Shown here one piece after another: positions 9,106 through 18,074 of a stretch of 64,000 nt of DNA (positions are counted from its first letter, which is position 1; every line of letters starts with the position of its first letter). The DNA comes from VRUE01 sp963697915 (GTDB lineage: Bacteria; Actinomycetota; Thermoleophilia; Solirubrobacterales; 70-9). Both the position numbers and the translations under genes were made by a program. Where the stretch lies: NCBI GenBank assembly GCA_963697915.1, contig OY969103.1, forward strand, positions 1,550,001 to 1,614,000, written 5' to 3'. Below the pieces are notes generated by a model. That model did no database searches. It was not told the origin of the DNA and saw only the letters and a list, made by a program, of their open reading frames with translations.

Positions 9106-10299
9106 TCAGGTCGGGGCGCGCTCCTCAGAGCCGGCGAGGATGGCCCGGCCGCGGGTCGAGATCGCCAGCGCGATCGTCCCCATCGCGACGAAGCCGAAGG
9201 CGGCGGCGAGCAGGAAGGCGCCCTGGTAGCCGGCGATCGTGGCGGCGACCCCGGCCAGCGGTCCGCCGATCCCCATCCCGGCGTCGAAGAAGGCGGTGAA
9301 GGTGCCGAGCGCCGCGCCGCGCCGGTTTTCCGGCACGCGACCGACGACGATCAGCGAGAGCGAGGGGTAGAGCAGGGCGAAGGCGGCGCCCATCACCAGG
9401 GCGCCGGCGATCGCCACGGTGAAGCTCTCGGCGAGGCCGACGATCATCAGGCCGATCGCCTCGCCCGCCGCCGCCGCGGTCGCGACCCGCGCCGGCCCCG
9501 CCCGGTCGGGCAGGTTGCCGAAGATAAGCCGGGTCAGCACGATCATCATCGCGAAGGCGACGAACACCGTCGCCCCGTGGCCGATCCCGCGCTCGTCGAG
9601 ATGGAGGACGACGAAGGTGGCGAAGCAGGCGAAGCCGAGTGCGGCCAGGGCTATGGCGCTCCCGGGTCGCAGCGCCTCGCGGGCGATCAGCGGCTGCCGT
9701 TCGAAGGCGCCGCTGGGGCGGAAGGTGTCAGGCAGGCGCAGGGCGATCAGCGCGCCGAGCAGCGGCACGGCGCCGGCGAATATCCAGACCGCTGTGTAGC
9801 TGAAGGCGCTGAGCAGCAGCTCGCCGAACAGCGGTCCGACGCTGAGCCCGCCCCAGACGGCGAGGCCGTAGAGGCCGATCACCCGGCCGCGCCGGTCGGG
9901 CGGCGCGATGTCGACGATCCAGGCCGAGCCGGCGGTGAAGACCGCGCCCTCGCCGGCGCCGAGCAGCAGCCGGGCGATGATCAGGCCCGGGACGCCGAAC
10001 GGCAGCAGGTAGAGGAAGCCGGCGGCGGCGACGATCGACGAACCGAGCAGGACGGTGTTGCGCCGCCCGCGCCGGTCGGCGAGGCGGCCGGCGACCGGGC
10101 GCAGCAGCAGGCCGGTGACCGCGTAGGAGCCGACCACGATCCCGACCGCGATGTTGCCCGAGTCGAGTGGCCCGTGGACGTAGCGGGGCAGGACGGGCAG
10201 CACCGCGCCGACCGCGAGCATGCCGGTGAAGGTGACGGCGAAGACGCCGGCGAAGGCGACCCCGGGGCTGAGCTGGCGCTCCGCGGTGGCGGTGCTCAT
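9106..10299 (-). CDS. MFS transporter, 397 aa
   Basis: Twelve-helix major facilitator permease, probably a drug/H+ antiporter or sugar-efflux type. The cytoplasmic loop between helices 2 and 3 reads GRLADRRGRRN, the family's conserved motif A. A second basic loop, DIAPPDRRGRVIGLYG, sits between helices 4 and 5. The N terminus is short and cytoplasmic. Substrate cannot be told. Its ATG overlaps the TGA of the HAD phosphatase gene upstream (ATGA), so the two are cotranscribed. Confidence 0.92.
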   Translation of the reverse strand: MSTATAERQLSPGVAFAGVFAVTFTGMLAVGAVLPVLPRYVHGPLDSGNIAVGIVVGSYAVTGLLLRPVAGRLADRRGRRNTVLLGSSIVAAAGFLYLLPFGVPGLIIARLLLGAGEGAVFTAGSAWIVDIAPPDRRGRVIGLYGLAVWGGLSVGPLFGELLLSAFSYTAVWIFAGAVPLLGALIALRLPDTFRPSGAFERQPLIAREALRPGSAIALAALGFACFATFVVLHLDERGIGHGATVFVAFAMMIVLTRLIFGNLPDRAGPARVATAAAAGEAIGLMIVGLAESFTVAIAGALVMGAAFALLYPSLSLIVVGRVPENRRGAALGTFTAFFDAGMGIGGPLAGVAATIAGYQGAFLLAAAFGFVAMGTIALAISTRGRAILAGSEERAPT

Positions 10300-11081
10300 G
10301 CGAGTAGCCCGGCCAGGTTCTCGATCACGTGGTCCGGCGCCGGCGAGGCGCTCGCCGCCGCCTCGCGCGATGTCGCCCCGCTGAGCACCAGGATCGTCGC
10401 CAGCCCGGCGCGGCGGCCGCCCTCGATGTCCGAGGAGACCCGGTCGCCGACCATCGCCACGCGCTCGGCGCCGCCGAGCCGCTCGCGCGCCACCTCGAAC
10501 AGGTGGGACTCGGGCTTGCCGCCGATCTCGGCCGTCGCGCCGCTCGCTGTCTCGACCGCGGCGAGGATCGACCCCGTTCCCGGCCAGGCCCCGCCTGGCA
10601 TCGGCAGGGTCGGGTCGCGGCTGGTCGCGAACAGGGTTGCGCCGCGCTGCAGCGCCAGGGTCGCGGTCAAGAGCTCCTCGTAGTCGAAGCCGCGGTGTCC
10701 GGAGACGACGACGACCTGGGCCTCACGGCCGGCCTCGCCGCTGAGCGGTCGCAGCCCGGTCGCCGCCACCGTCTCGTGGAAGGCGGGGGCGCCGATCGTG
10801 AAAGCGGTCGCGCCGGGTCCGCCGGCCTCGGCCGCCAGCCGCGCCGTCACTTCGCCCGCCGTCACCACCTGGTCGTCGCCGGCCTCGACCCCCGCCTCGC
10901 GCAGCCGCCCCGCGTAGTGCGAGGCCGGCCGGGCCGGGTTGTTGGTGACGAAGACGACCCGCTTGCCGGCCGCGAGCAGCGCCCGCAGGGACTCGGCGGC
11001 ACCGTCCACCAGCTCGCGCCCGACCCAGACGACCCCGTCCAGGTCGACCATCAGACCGTCGATTTCGTCTGCCAGCGCCAT
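10296..11081 (-). CDS. HAD-superfamily phosphatase, NagD/glycerol-phosphate phosphatase type, 261 aa
   Basis: Mg-dependent phosphatase of HAD subfamily IIA. The nucleophile motif DLDGVVWVG (13-21), motif II VTNNPAR (45-51) with the Asn-Asn pair typical of NagD-like enzymes, a lysine in IGGKPESHLF (motif III, about 186-195), and MVGDRVSSDIEGG (motif IV) are all present. The C2-type cap lies between motifs II and III. Likely substrates are small phosphates such as glycerol 3-phosphate, 2-phosphoglycolate or nucleotides. A much longer in-frame reading upstream is antisense to the ABC genes and is not coding. Coupled to the MFS gene, so it may handle something linked to that transporter. Confidence 0.92.
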   Translation of the reverse strand: MALADEIDGLMVDLDGVVWVGRELVDGAAESLRALLAAGKRVVFVTNNPARPASHYAGRLREAGVEAGDDQVVTAGEVTARLAAEAGGPGATAFTIGAPAFHETVAATGLRPLSGEAGREAQVVVVSGHRGFDYEELLTATLALQRGATLFATSRDPTLPMPGGAWPGTGSILAAVETASGATAEIGGKPESHLFEVARERLGGAERVAMVGDRVSSDIEGGRRAGLATILVLSGATSREAAASASPAPDHVIENLAGLLA

Positions 11082-11168
11082 TCCGGCGGAGGCTACCTGG
11101 GCGTCGTCAGGCAAGTCTCCGGCGCTCTGGCAACCTCGACCAACTTTCTCGATAGCGTGCCGGGCCGA

Positions 11169-11903
11169 ATGAACGGAGCCAACGGAAAAGTCGTCGTCGC
11201 CACGGACCTCAGCCGCCGCTACGGCGAGGGCGAGGCGGCGGTCGATGCCCTGGCCGGCGTCAGCACCGGCTTCGATCGCGGTCGCTTCACGGCGATCATG
11301 GGCCCCTCGGGCTCGGGCAAGTCGACCCTGATGCACATCCTCGCCGGGCTCGACAAGCCGACCGCCGGCACGGTCACCCTCGACGGCCAGGAGATCACCG
11401 GCCTCGACGACCGCGAGCTGACCGAGCTGCGCCGCGACAAGCTCGGCTTCGTCTTCCAGTTCTTCAACCTGCTGCCGGTCCTCACCGCCGAGGAGAACCT
11501 GGTGCTGCCGCTCTCGATCGCCGGCCGCAAGCCGGACGCCGCCTGGGTCGACCAGCTGATCCGCACCGTCGGCCTCGAGGAGCGCCGCACCCACCGGCCC
11601 TCCGAGCTCTCGGGCGGCCAGCAGCAGCGCGTCGCGGTCGCCCGCGCCCTGGTCTCCAAGCCCGCCGTCGTCTTCGCCGACGAGCCGACCGGCAACCTCG
11701 ACTCGAAGGCCAGCGCCGACGTCCTGGCGCTGCTGCGCCACGCGGTCGACGACTTCGGTCAGACGGTGATCATGGTCACCCACGACCCGGGCGCCGCCGC
11801 CCACGCCGATCGGCTGATCACCTTGCGCGACGGGTGCGTCGTCCACGACGCCGCGCCCGGCTCGGCCGACGAGGTGATCGAGCTGATGAAGACGATCGAC
11901 TGA
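11169..11903 (+). CDS. ABC transporter ATP-binding protein, MacB/LolD type, 244 aa
   Basis: Nucleotide-binding subunit that powers a FtsX-like permease. Walker A GPSGSGKST (45-53), the Q loop in VFQFFNLLP, signature LSGGQQQR (147-154), and Walker B ending in Asp171-Glu172 followed by PTGNLDS are intact. That last segment is characteristic of the LolD/MacB/FtsE group. The permease gene begins immediately after the stop with no gap, so the two form a unit. MacB-type systems move lipoproteins, peptides or antibiotics across the envelope, or transmit force to cell-wall hydrolases. No accessory membrane-fusion gene is adjacent. Confidence 0.95.
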   Translation: MNGANGKVVVATDLSRRYGEGEAAVDALAGVSTGFDRGRFTAIMGPSGSGKSTLMHILAGLDKPTAGTVTLDGQEITGLDDRELTELRRDKLGFVFQFFNLLPVLTAEENLVLPLSIAGRKPDAAWVDQLIRTVGLEERRTHRPSELSGGQQQRVAVARALVSKPAVVFADEPTGNLDSKASADVLALLRHAVDDFGQTVIMVTHDPGAAAHADRLITLRDGCVVHDAAPGSADEVIELMKTID

Positions 11904-14456
11904 GTGACCAGCCTCGCGGTCAAGAGCCTCTGGGCCCGCAAGGTCCGCGCCCTGACGACGACCCTGGCGGTGGTGCTCGGCGTCGCCTTCGTCGCCGGCA
12001 CCTACATCCTCACCGACACCACCTTCGCCGCCTTCGACGAAATCTTCGAAGACTCGCTGGCGAAGACCGACGTCGTGATCACGGCGAAGGAGGAAGTGCG
12101 CCAGGAAACCGGCGAGACGCCGAGCTTCGACGCCTCGGTGCTGCCGGAGGTGAAGAAGGTCGACGGCGTGCGGGTGGCGACCGGCCAGATCTTCACCGTC
12201 GGCTCCTTCTTCGACGAAGACAACGAGCAGATCGGGACCAAATTCGCGCCCAAGTTCATCACCTCGAACCTGCCCGCGAGCCTCGAGACGCAGACCTACG
12301 AGGAGGGCCACAAGCCGCGCAACGGGCGTCAGGCGACGCTTGACCAGAGCGCCGCCGACGAGGCTGGGCTCGGGATCGGCGACACGCTCAAGCTGGCCTC
12401 GGTCGAGCGCGTTCGCGCCTACAGGATCGTCGGCCTGACCAAGCTCGGCGGCGCCTCCTGGGGCGGCGCCAGCATCGCCGGCCTGACCCTGCCCGAGGCA
12501 CAGCGGATCACCGACAAGCGCGGCCAGTTCGACCAGCTCCTGGTCGCCGCCGAGCCGGGTGTGACCGAAGAGGAGCTGAAACGGCGGATCGTGCGCCGGG
12601 TCGCGGACCCGGCGCTGCTGGTCGAGACGGCGCAGGAGAACGTCGAACGCAACTCCGACCAGATCCACGACGACCTCGGCTTCCTGCGGATCGCCCTGCT
12701 GGTCTTCGCCTTCGTCGCCCTCTTCGTCGGCGCCTTCCTGATCTTCAACACCTTCTCGATCACGGTCGCGCAGCGGATCAGGGAGTTCGGCATGCTGCGC
12801 ACGCTCGGCGCCAGCCGCCGCCAGATCCTCGGCTCGGTGGTCGCCGAAGCGCTGGTGATCGGCGTGCTCGGGGCGCTGCTCGGCCTGCTCGGCGGCTACG
12901 CGATCGCACTCGGCCTCAACGGCCTCTTCGTCGCCCTCGGCATCGACCTGCCGACCACCGCCCTGGTCACCAAGACGCGCACGATCGTCGTCTCCCTCTT
13001 GATCGGGATCGGCGTCACCCTGATCTCCTCCTTCGTGCCGGCCCTGCGCTCGACCCGGGTGCCGCCGATCGCCGCCCTGCTGGCGCTCGAGCTGCCGCGC
13101 AGCCGGCGCCGCGGCATCGTCACCCTGGCGGTCGCCGTGCTGCTCGGGGTGGCGGGGCTGGGGCTGGTCGCCGCCGGGCTCTTCGGCGGCGCGGGCGGCG
13201 GTTCGGCCGCCGGTTTGATCGGCGGCGGAGCGGTCGCGGTGCTGCTCGGCGTCTCGCTCTTCAGCCCCCGCCTGGTGCGCCCACTCGCCTCGCTCGCCGG
13301 CAAGCCGCTGGAGATGCTGCGCCGGCTTACCGGCCGTCTCGCCCGCGAGAACACGCAGCGCAACCCGTCCCGCACCGCGGTCACCGCGGCGGCGCTGATG
13401 ATCGGGCTCGCCGTCGTCGCCTTCGTCACCGTCTTCGCCGCCGGCATCAAGAGCTCGATCGCGACCGCGGTCGACGAGAGCTTCCAGGGTGACCTGGTGA
13501 TGCAGAACAGCGACGGCTTCTCGCCGATCTCGCCGCGCGCCGCCGCGGTCGCCCGCCAGGTGCCCGGCGTCGAGCTGATCTCGACGATGCGGGTCGCCCA
13601 GGCGAAGCTGCTCGACGGTGGCGCCAAAGAGCGGGTCTCGGCGCTCGACGCCAACGCGCCCGCGGTGCTCGACATCGATTGGACCGACGGCGGGTCGCAG
13701 CTGCTGCGCAGGCTGAACGACAACGAGGTGGTGGTCGACAAGTCGGTCGCCGACGCCAGTGAGGCCGGAGTCGGTGACCGGATCGGGTTCCTGACCCAGA
13801 TCGGGGACGAACCGCGCCTGCGGATCGTCGGCGAATACGAAGACAAGGCCGAAATCCTCGGCGGCGCGATCGTCACCCAGGGGTTGATGGCAAGCGCCTT
13901 CGACCAGAGCGACGACACGATCGACTTCGTCAAGCTCGCCGCCGGCGCCAGCGCGACGAAAGTTCAGAACGCCCTGATCACGGCGATGGACCGCGACTTC
14001 CCCGTGGTCGAGGTCCGCAACCAGCAGGAACTGAAGGAAAACCAGGAAGAACAGATCAACTCGCTGCTCGGCCTGATCTACGCGCTGCTGGCGCTGGCCG
14101 TGCTGATCTCCCTGTTCGGGATCGCCAACACGCTGGCGCTCTCGATCCACGAGCGCACCCGCGAGCTGGGAATGCTGCGGGCGATCGGCATGTCGCGCCG
14201 CCAGGTGCGGACGATGATCCGCTACGAGGCCGTGATCACGGCCTTGATCGGCGCCCTGCTTGGGATGGTGATCGGGGTGATCTTCGCCGCCCTGATCGCG
14301 CAGCCGCTGGCGGACGAAGGGTTCGCGCTCTCCTACCCGGTCGGGCAGCTGATCGTGATGCTGGTCTTCGCCGCGGTCGCCGGCGTCGTCGCCGCGATCG
14401 CCCCCGCCCGCCGCGCCTCGAGGTTGAACGTTCTGGACGCCCTGCACTACGAGTGA
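11904..14456 (+). CDS. ABC permease with two FtsX domains, 850 aa
   Basis: Partner of the preceding ATPase. It starts with GTG directly after the ATPase stop. The first transmembrane helix (about 15-40) is followed by an extracytoplasmic MacB-like domain, then a FtsX block of three helices (about 255-390). A tight hydrophobic pair (about 400-450) leads into a second soluble domain and a second FtsX block (about 715-845). Two FtsX domains in one chain let a single protein replace a permease dimer. This large form is common in actinobacteria. Substrate unknown: export of a lipid, lipoprotein or peptide is possible. A strong hairpin follows the stop. Confidence 0.93.
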   Translation: MTSLAVKSLWARKVRALTTTLAVVLGVAFVAGTYILTDTTFAAFDEIFEDSLAKTDVVITAKEEVRQETGETPSFDASVLPEVKKVDGVRVATGQIFTVGSFFDEDNEQIGTKFAPKFITSNLPASLETQTYEEGHKPRNGRQATLDQSAADEAGLGIGDTLKLASVERVRAYRIVGLTKLGGASWGGASIAGLTLPEAQRITDKRGQFDQLLVAAEPGVTEEELKRRIVRRVADPALLVETAQENVERNSDQIHDDLGFLRIALLVFAFVALFVGAFLIFNTFSITVAQRIREFGMLRTLGASRRQILGSVVAEALVIGVLGALLGLLGGYAIALGLNGLFVALGIDLPTTALVTKTRTIVVSLLIGIGVTLISSFVPALRSTRVPPIAALLALELPRSRRRGIVTLAVAVLLGVAGLGLVAAGLFGGAGGGSAAGLIGGGAVAVLLGVSLFSPRLVRPLASLAGKPLEMLRRLTGRLARENTQRNPSRTAVTAAALMIGLAVVAFVTVFAAGIKSSIATAVDESFQGDLVMQNSDGFSPISPRAAAVARQVPGVELISTMRVAQAKLLDGGAKERVSALDANAPAVLDIDWTDGGSQLLRRLNDNEVVVDKSVADASEAGVGDRIGFLTQIGDEPRLRIVGEYEDKAEILGGAIVTQGLMASAFDQSDDTIDFVKLAAGASATKVQNALITAMDRDFPVVEVRNQQELKENQEEQINSLLGLIYALLALAVLISLFGIANTLALSIHERTRELGMLRAIGMSRRQVRTMIRYEAVITALIGALLGMVIGVIFAALIAQPLADEGFALSYPVGQLIVMLVFAAVAGVVAAIAPARRASRLNVLDALHYE

Positions 14457-14457
14457 G

Positions 14458-14489
14458 CAGAGGCCGTGGGGCTGTCCCCACGGCCTCTG
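14458..14489. terminator. Hairpin terminator between convergent genes
   Basis: Perfect 14-base stem (CAGAGGCCGTGGGG paired with its complement) around the loop CTGT, immediately after the permease stop and 11 bases before the convergent DUF4396 stop. There is no T tract, so it may stop polymerase from both sides by stem strength, or serve as a 3' RNA cap. Confidence 0.75.
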
Positions 14490-14499
14490 GTGGCGGTCG

Positions 14500-15012
14500 T
14501 CAGCCGAGCGCCTCGTGCGCCAGCACGACTACGCCGAAGAGCGCGGCGAGGGCGAAGGCGATTGCCACCGGCACCGGTGGCAGGCCACCGTGGACGCCGG
14601 TCTCGTGCATCACCGCGTGGCCCCTGCCGCGGGCGATCAGCCAGCGGTTGACCGGCAGCGCGGCGACGCCGGCGATCGCCAGGGCGACCCCCAGCGTGCC
14701 CCAGAAGAGCGGGTCGCCGAGGCCGGCCTCCATCGCCCCGGGGATCGCCAGCATGATCGCGTTGTCGATGGCCTCCATCAGGGCGATGCTGACCGTGTCG
14801 ACGCTGAGCGCGATCGGCACGACCGTGGCGAGCGCCATCCCGGAGCGCAGCAGCGGCCAGCTGGTCAGCAGGTAGCCGAAGAGGAAGGCGAGCGCGACCG
14901 CCAGCGCCACCGTGCCCAGGTCGGAGAAGCCGAGCGCGGTGCCGATCACCATCCCCAGCACCTCGCCGATCGCGCACCCGGTCAGGCAGTGCACGGTGGC
15001 GCTGAACGCCAT
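14500..15012 (-). CDS. DUF4396 membrane protein, 170 aa
   Basis: Membrane protein with about four helices. The motif HCLTGCAIGEVLGMVIG (8-24) is the hallmark of the DUF4396 family, in which His and Cys in the first helix suggest a metal or redox role; the family is often found near copper genes. EAIDNAIMLAIPG lies in the middle. The C-terminal helix follows a His/Gly-rich loop (HAVMHETGVHGG), another possible metal site. No copper gene lies next to it here, so function stays open. Confidence 0.82.
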   Translation of the reverse strand: MAFSATVHCLTGCAIGEVLGMVIGTALGFSDLGTVALAVALAFLFGYLLTSWPLLRSGMALATVVPIALSVDTVSIALMEAIDNAIMLAIPGAMEAGLGDPLFWGTLGVALAIAGVAALPVNRWLIARGRGHAVMHETGVHGGLPPVPVAIAFALAALFGVVVLAHEALG

Positions 15013-15073
15013 CGCGTTGAGCGCCGACCGATCTGCTTCGTGGGCGGGTGAGGCTATGCCTCTAAGTAGATCA

Positions 15074-16138
15074 TCAGCTGAGGCCCATGCGGAGGGCGCC
15101 GCAAAGCTCGAGCATGGCCGCCTCGGAGGTGCGGCTGACCGCGGTCAGGTTGGCGAAGCCGTGGATCAGGCCGGGCTGGCGGCGCAGGGCGACGCTGACG
15201 CCGGCCTCGCGCATCCGCTTCGCGTAGTCCTCGCCCTCGTCGCGCAGCGGGTCGAAGCCGGCGGTCATGACGTAGGCCGGCGGCAGCCCGGCGAGGTCGT
15301 CGGCAAGCAGGATCGAGATCCGCGGGTCGGCGGCGTCGTGGTCGGCGGGCAGGTACTTCCCCTCGAACCAGTCCATGTCCGCCCGGGTCAGGAAGAAGCC
15401 CTCGGCGAAGAGCTCGCGCGAGCGCTGGCCGCCGGTTGCGTCGGTCACCGGGTAGATCAGAGCCTGCATCGCCGGGCGCGGGCCGCCGTTGTCGCGGGCG
15501 GCGATGCTGACCGCGCCGGCGAGGTTGGCGCCGGCGCTGTCGCCGGCGACGACGATCCGCTGCGGATCGGCGCCGAGTCGCCCGTTGCCGGCGCTCGCCG
15601 CCCACTCGAAGGCGGCGATCGCGTCGTCGAGGGCGGCGGGGAAGGGGTGCTCGGGGGCGAGCCGGTAGTCGACCGAAAGCACGGTGACCCCGGCGTTGGC
15701 GGCGAGGAAGCGGCAGAGGCCGTCATGGGTGTCGAGGTCGCCGATCACCCAGCCACCGCCGTGGTAGTAGACGATCAGCGGCCGCTGCTCGAGGCCGAGG
15801 CCGCCCGGGTCGTAGAACCGCGCCGAGATCGGCTCGTCCTCGCTCGGGATCTCGAGGTCGGACACTGTCGCCAGCGGCAGCTTCGCCCCGCTCGAGGCGG
15901 TGCTGCCTTCGCGGGTTTTCTCCCGCGCCTGGTCGGGGGTGAAGGTGCCGTTCCCCGAGATCGAGCCGTCGCCGCTGATCTCCGCCAAGCGCAGCAACGC
16001 TTGAATGTCCGGGGCCAGCTCCAGGCCATCGATCTGCGGCGGCGCCCCAAAGAGGACTCGCTGTAGGCGTGCGGGCAGCCTGCAGGCGGCGCGGAGGATG
16101 CGGAACTGGATGCGCGGCGAAAGCCTGGGGGGCGCCAA
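15074..16138 (-). CDS. Alpha/beta hydrolase, hormone-sensitive-lipase type, about 354 aa
   Basis: Carboxylesterase/lipase of the HSL family. The oxyanion-hole motif YYHGGGWVIGD, nucleophile elbow GDSAGAN, acid residue in FDPLRDEG and catalytic histidine in LIHGF are all present. The N-terminal helix (RLQRVLFGAPPQIDGLEL) matches the cap region of family members. The start is uncertain: no ATG lies between the conserved N terminus and the divergent P450 gene. A TTG giving MAPPRLSPRIQ is used. The next ATG, 117 bases further out, would run through the P450 start. It probably hydrolyses short acyl esters and may share a pathway with the P450. Confidence 0.85.
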   Translation of the reverse strand: MAPPRLSPRIQFRILRAACRLPARLQRVLFGAPPQIDGLELAPDIQALLRLAEISGDGSISGNGTFTPDQAREKTREGSTASSGAKLPLATVSDLEIPSEDEPISARFYDPGGLGLEQRPLIVYYHGGGWVIGDLDTHDGLCRFLAANAGVTVLSVDYRLAPEHPFPAALDDAIAAFEWAASAGNGRLGADPQRIVVAGDSAGANLAGAVSIAARDNGGPRPAMQALIYPVTDATGGQRSRELFAEGFFLTRADMDWFEGKYLPADHDAADPRISILLADDLAGLPPAYVMTAGFDPLRDEGEDYAKRMREAGVSVALRRQPGLIHGFANLTAVSRTSEAAMLELCGALRMGLS

Positions 16139-16150
16139 GAGGATGGTCAG

Positions 16151-16158
16151 GGTATACC
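16151..16158. promoter_or_regulatory. GGTATACC palindrome between divergent hydrolase and P450 genes
   Basis: Perfect 8-base palindrome in the only non-coding stretch between the two starts. Each strand carries a TATACC that could serve as a -10 element with a leader of roughly 10-15 bases. No clear -35 is seen. Assignment is tentative. Confidence 0.3.
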
Positions 16159-16179
16159 GTTCAATGGCAGAGGCGCACG

Positions 16180-17520
16180 ATGGAGGCAGCGGCGACAACG
16201 GCACCGCGCCCGACCACCGGGCAGATCCAGCGACGACTGCCGCCGGGTCCGCCACTGCCGATGGTCCTGCAGACGGCGATCTGGTCGCGGCAGGCGCGGC
16301 GCATGCTCTTCGCCTGCCAGGCGCGCTACGGCGACGTCTTCACGATCAAGATCGCCTACGAAGGCCGCTGGGTGATGTTGGCCGATCCGGAGGCGGTCAA
16401 GCGGGTCTTCACCGGCGACCCGCGCGTCTTCCACGCCGGCGAGGGCAACCAGATCCTCTCCACGATCCTCGGCAACAACTCGATCCTCGTCCTCGACGAG
16501 AAGCCGCACATGAGCCAGCGCAAGTTGCTGCTGCCGCCGTTCCACGGCGAGCGGATGCAGGCCTACGGCGAGACGATGGCGGAGATCGCCGAGCGTGAGG
16601 TCGCCTCCTGGCCGACCAGCACTCCCTACAAGCTGCGCCCGCGGATGCAGGCGATCACCCTCGAGATCATCCTGCGCACCGTCTTCGGGGTCGAGGACGA
16701 GGAGCGGATGGGCGAGCTGCGTGAGGCGCTGCGCAGCATCCTCGACCTCAGCACCGACCCGCGGGCCCTGCTGCCGGCGCTGCTCATCGGCCCCAGCCGG
16801 ATCAGGAGCCTGGGCCCCTTCCGGCGGCGGATCGAGCGGGTCGACGCGCTGATCTACCGCGAGATCGCCGAGCGCCGCGGCGCCGCCGACCTCGAGCGCC
16901 GCGACGACATCCTCTCGCTGCTGGTCGGCGCTCGCCACGAGGACGGCAGCCCGATGAGCGACGAGGAGATGCGCGACGAGCTGCTCACCCTGCTGGTCGC
17001 CGGTCACGAGACGACCGCCACCTCGCTCGCCTGGGCGGTCGAGCGACTTGCCCGCCACCCGGCCAAGCTGGGGCGGCTGCGCGAGGAGGTCGAGGCCGGC
17101 GAGGACGCCTACCTGACGGCGACGATCCAGGAGACGCTGCGGCTGCGCCCGGTGATCTCGATCGTCCTCCGCCGCCTCACCGAGCCGGTCGAGCTCGGCG
17201 GCTACGAGCTGCCCGCCGGTGTCTCGGTCGCTCCCTCGATCTACCTCGTCCACCGCAACGCCGAGATCTACCCGAACCCAGAAGCCTTCGAGCCCGAGCG
17301 CTTCCTCGCCAACCCGCCCGGCACCTACACCTGGATCCCCTTCGGCGGCGGCGTCCGCCGCTGCCTCGGCGCCTCCTTCGCCCAGTTCGAGATGGCGGTG
17401 GTGCTCCGGGAGCTGGTCAAGCGCTACCGCATCCAGCCCGCCAAGCCGAGGTCGGAGCGGGTCTTCCGCCGCGCGATCACTGAGACCCCGCGCCACGACG
17501 CCGAGGTCGTGCTCGGCTGA
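16180..17520 (+). CDS. Cytochrome P450, 446 aa
   Basis: Heme-thiolate monooxygenase. The I-helix oxygen-binding motif AGHETTATS, the K-helix ETLRLRP (E-x-x-R), PEAFEPERF and the heme loop FGGGVRRCLGASFA with Cys395 as iron ligand are all intact. The N terminus MEAAATTAPRPTTG is Pro/Thr-rich and soluble, as in bacterial CYPs. Sequence style (RRMLFACQARYGDVFTI, GDPRVFHAGEGN) resembles families seen in actinobacterial and mycobacterial CYPs that act on fatty acids, alkanes or terpenoids. No ferredoxin or reductase gene is adjacent, so electrons must come from elsewhere. Divergent from an esterase gene with a very short shared promoter region. Confidence 0.95.
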   Translation: MEAAATTAPRPTTGQIQRRLPPGPPLPMVLQTAIWSRQARRMLFACQARYGDVFTIKIAYEGRWVMLADPEAVKRVFTGDPRVFHAGEGNQILSTILGNNSILVLDEKPHMSQRKLLLPPFHGERMQAYGETMAEIAEREVASWPTSTPYKLRPRMQAITLEIILRTVFGVEDEERMGELREALRSILDLSTDPRALLPALLIGPSRIRSLGPFRRRIERVDALIYREIAERRGAADLERRDDILSLLVGARHEDGSPMSDEEMRDELLTLLVAGHETTATSLAWAVERLARHPAKLGRLREEVEAGEDAYLTATIQETLRLRPVISIVLRRLTEPVELGGYELPAGVSVAPSIYLVHRNAEIYPNPEAFEPERFLANPPGTYTWIPFGGGVRRCLGASFAQFEMAVVLRELVKRYRIQPAKPRSERVFRRAITETPRHDAEVVLG

Positions 17521-17536
17521 TTCGCCAGCCGGCGCC

Positions 17537-18067
17537 CTAGAGCGTCGGCCGGCCGAGGCGAAGGACCTCACGCGCCGGCCCGCCCTCGACGTCGACCCAG
17601 AGGCGCACCGGCTTCAACCCCTTGACGCGGATCCCGCCCGGCCAGATCGTGCGCGGCCTGTCGGCGCAGGGCTGGAACTCGATCGACGAGTCGCCGGGGT
17701 AGCCGGCGAACGAGGTCGACCGGCCCCCGTTCTGCCCCTGGTGGAAGCCGTAGTAGAGGAAGACCCGGTGTTGCAGGCGCGGCGGCACGCTGACCGTGAC
17801 CGGTTCGTGCCCCTCGACCAGCATCGGCATCTTGGTCACCAACCGGGGTGGTTTCCGCGTGCCCATGCGACCCATGTCGCGCAACGGCCGCTGGCGAACG
17901 CCGACCGGCCCGGCGTCGAGCGATTCGCTCCGCCAGTCCGGGCTGCCGCTCCCGACAATCACCGGCCCCGGATCGCAGCTCGCGACATGGGGCTCGTCCG
18001 GGGCGGCGACGGCGAACGGGGCGGCGATCGCTGCGAACGCCCCTATCAGGATCGCCGCCGCCCTCAT
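17537..18067 (-). CDS. Secreted hypothetical protein, 176 aa
   Basis: Signal peptide MRAAAILIGAFAAIAAPFAVAAPDEP with an AVA-type cleavage site. The mature part has two cysteines (SCDPG and QPCAD) that may pair, and alternating hydrophobic residues suggesting a beta-sandwich. No known family recognised. It starts 7 bases after the ribonucleotide reductase stop on the same strand, so it may be read through from that gene, though a functional link is not evident. Confidence 0.7.
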   Translation of the reverse strand: MRAAAILIGAFAAIAAPFAVAAPDEPHVASCDPGPVIVGSGSPDWRSESLDAGPVGVRQRPLRDMGRMGTRKPPRLVTKMPMLVEGHEPVTVSVPPRLQHRVFLYYGFHQGQNGGRSTSFAGYPGDSSIEFQPCADRPRTIWPGGIRVKGLKPVRLWVDVEGGPAREVLRLGRPTL

Positions 18068-18074
18068 GCCCGGC

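Noticed and set aside
11082..14447. Very long minus-strand reading frame continuous with the HAD phosphatase
   Set aside because: It is exactly antisense to the ABC ATPase and FtsX permease genes, is His/Arg/Gln/Gly-rich as expected from the complement of GC-rich coding sequence, and contains no domain.
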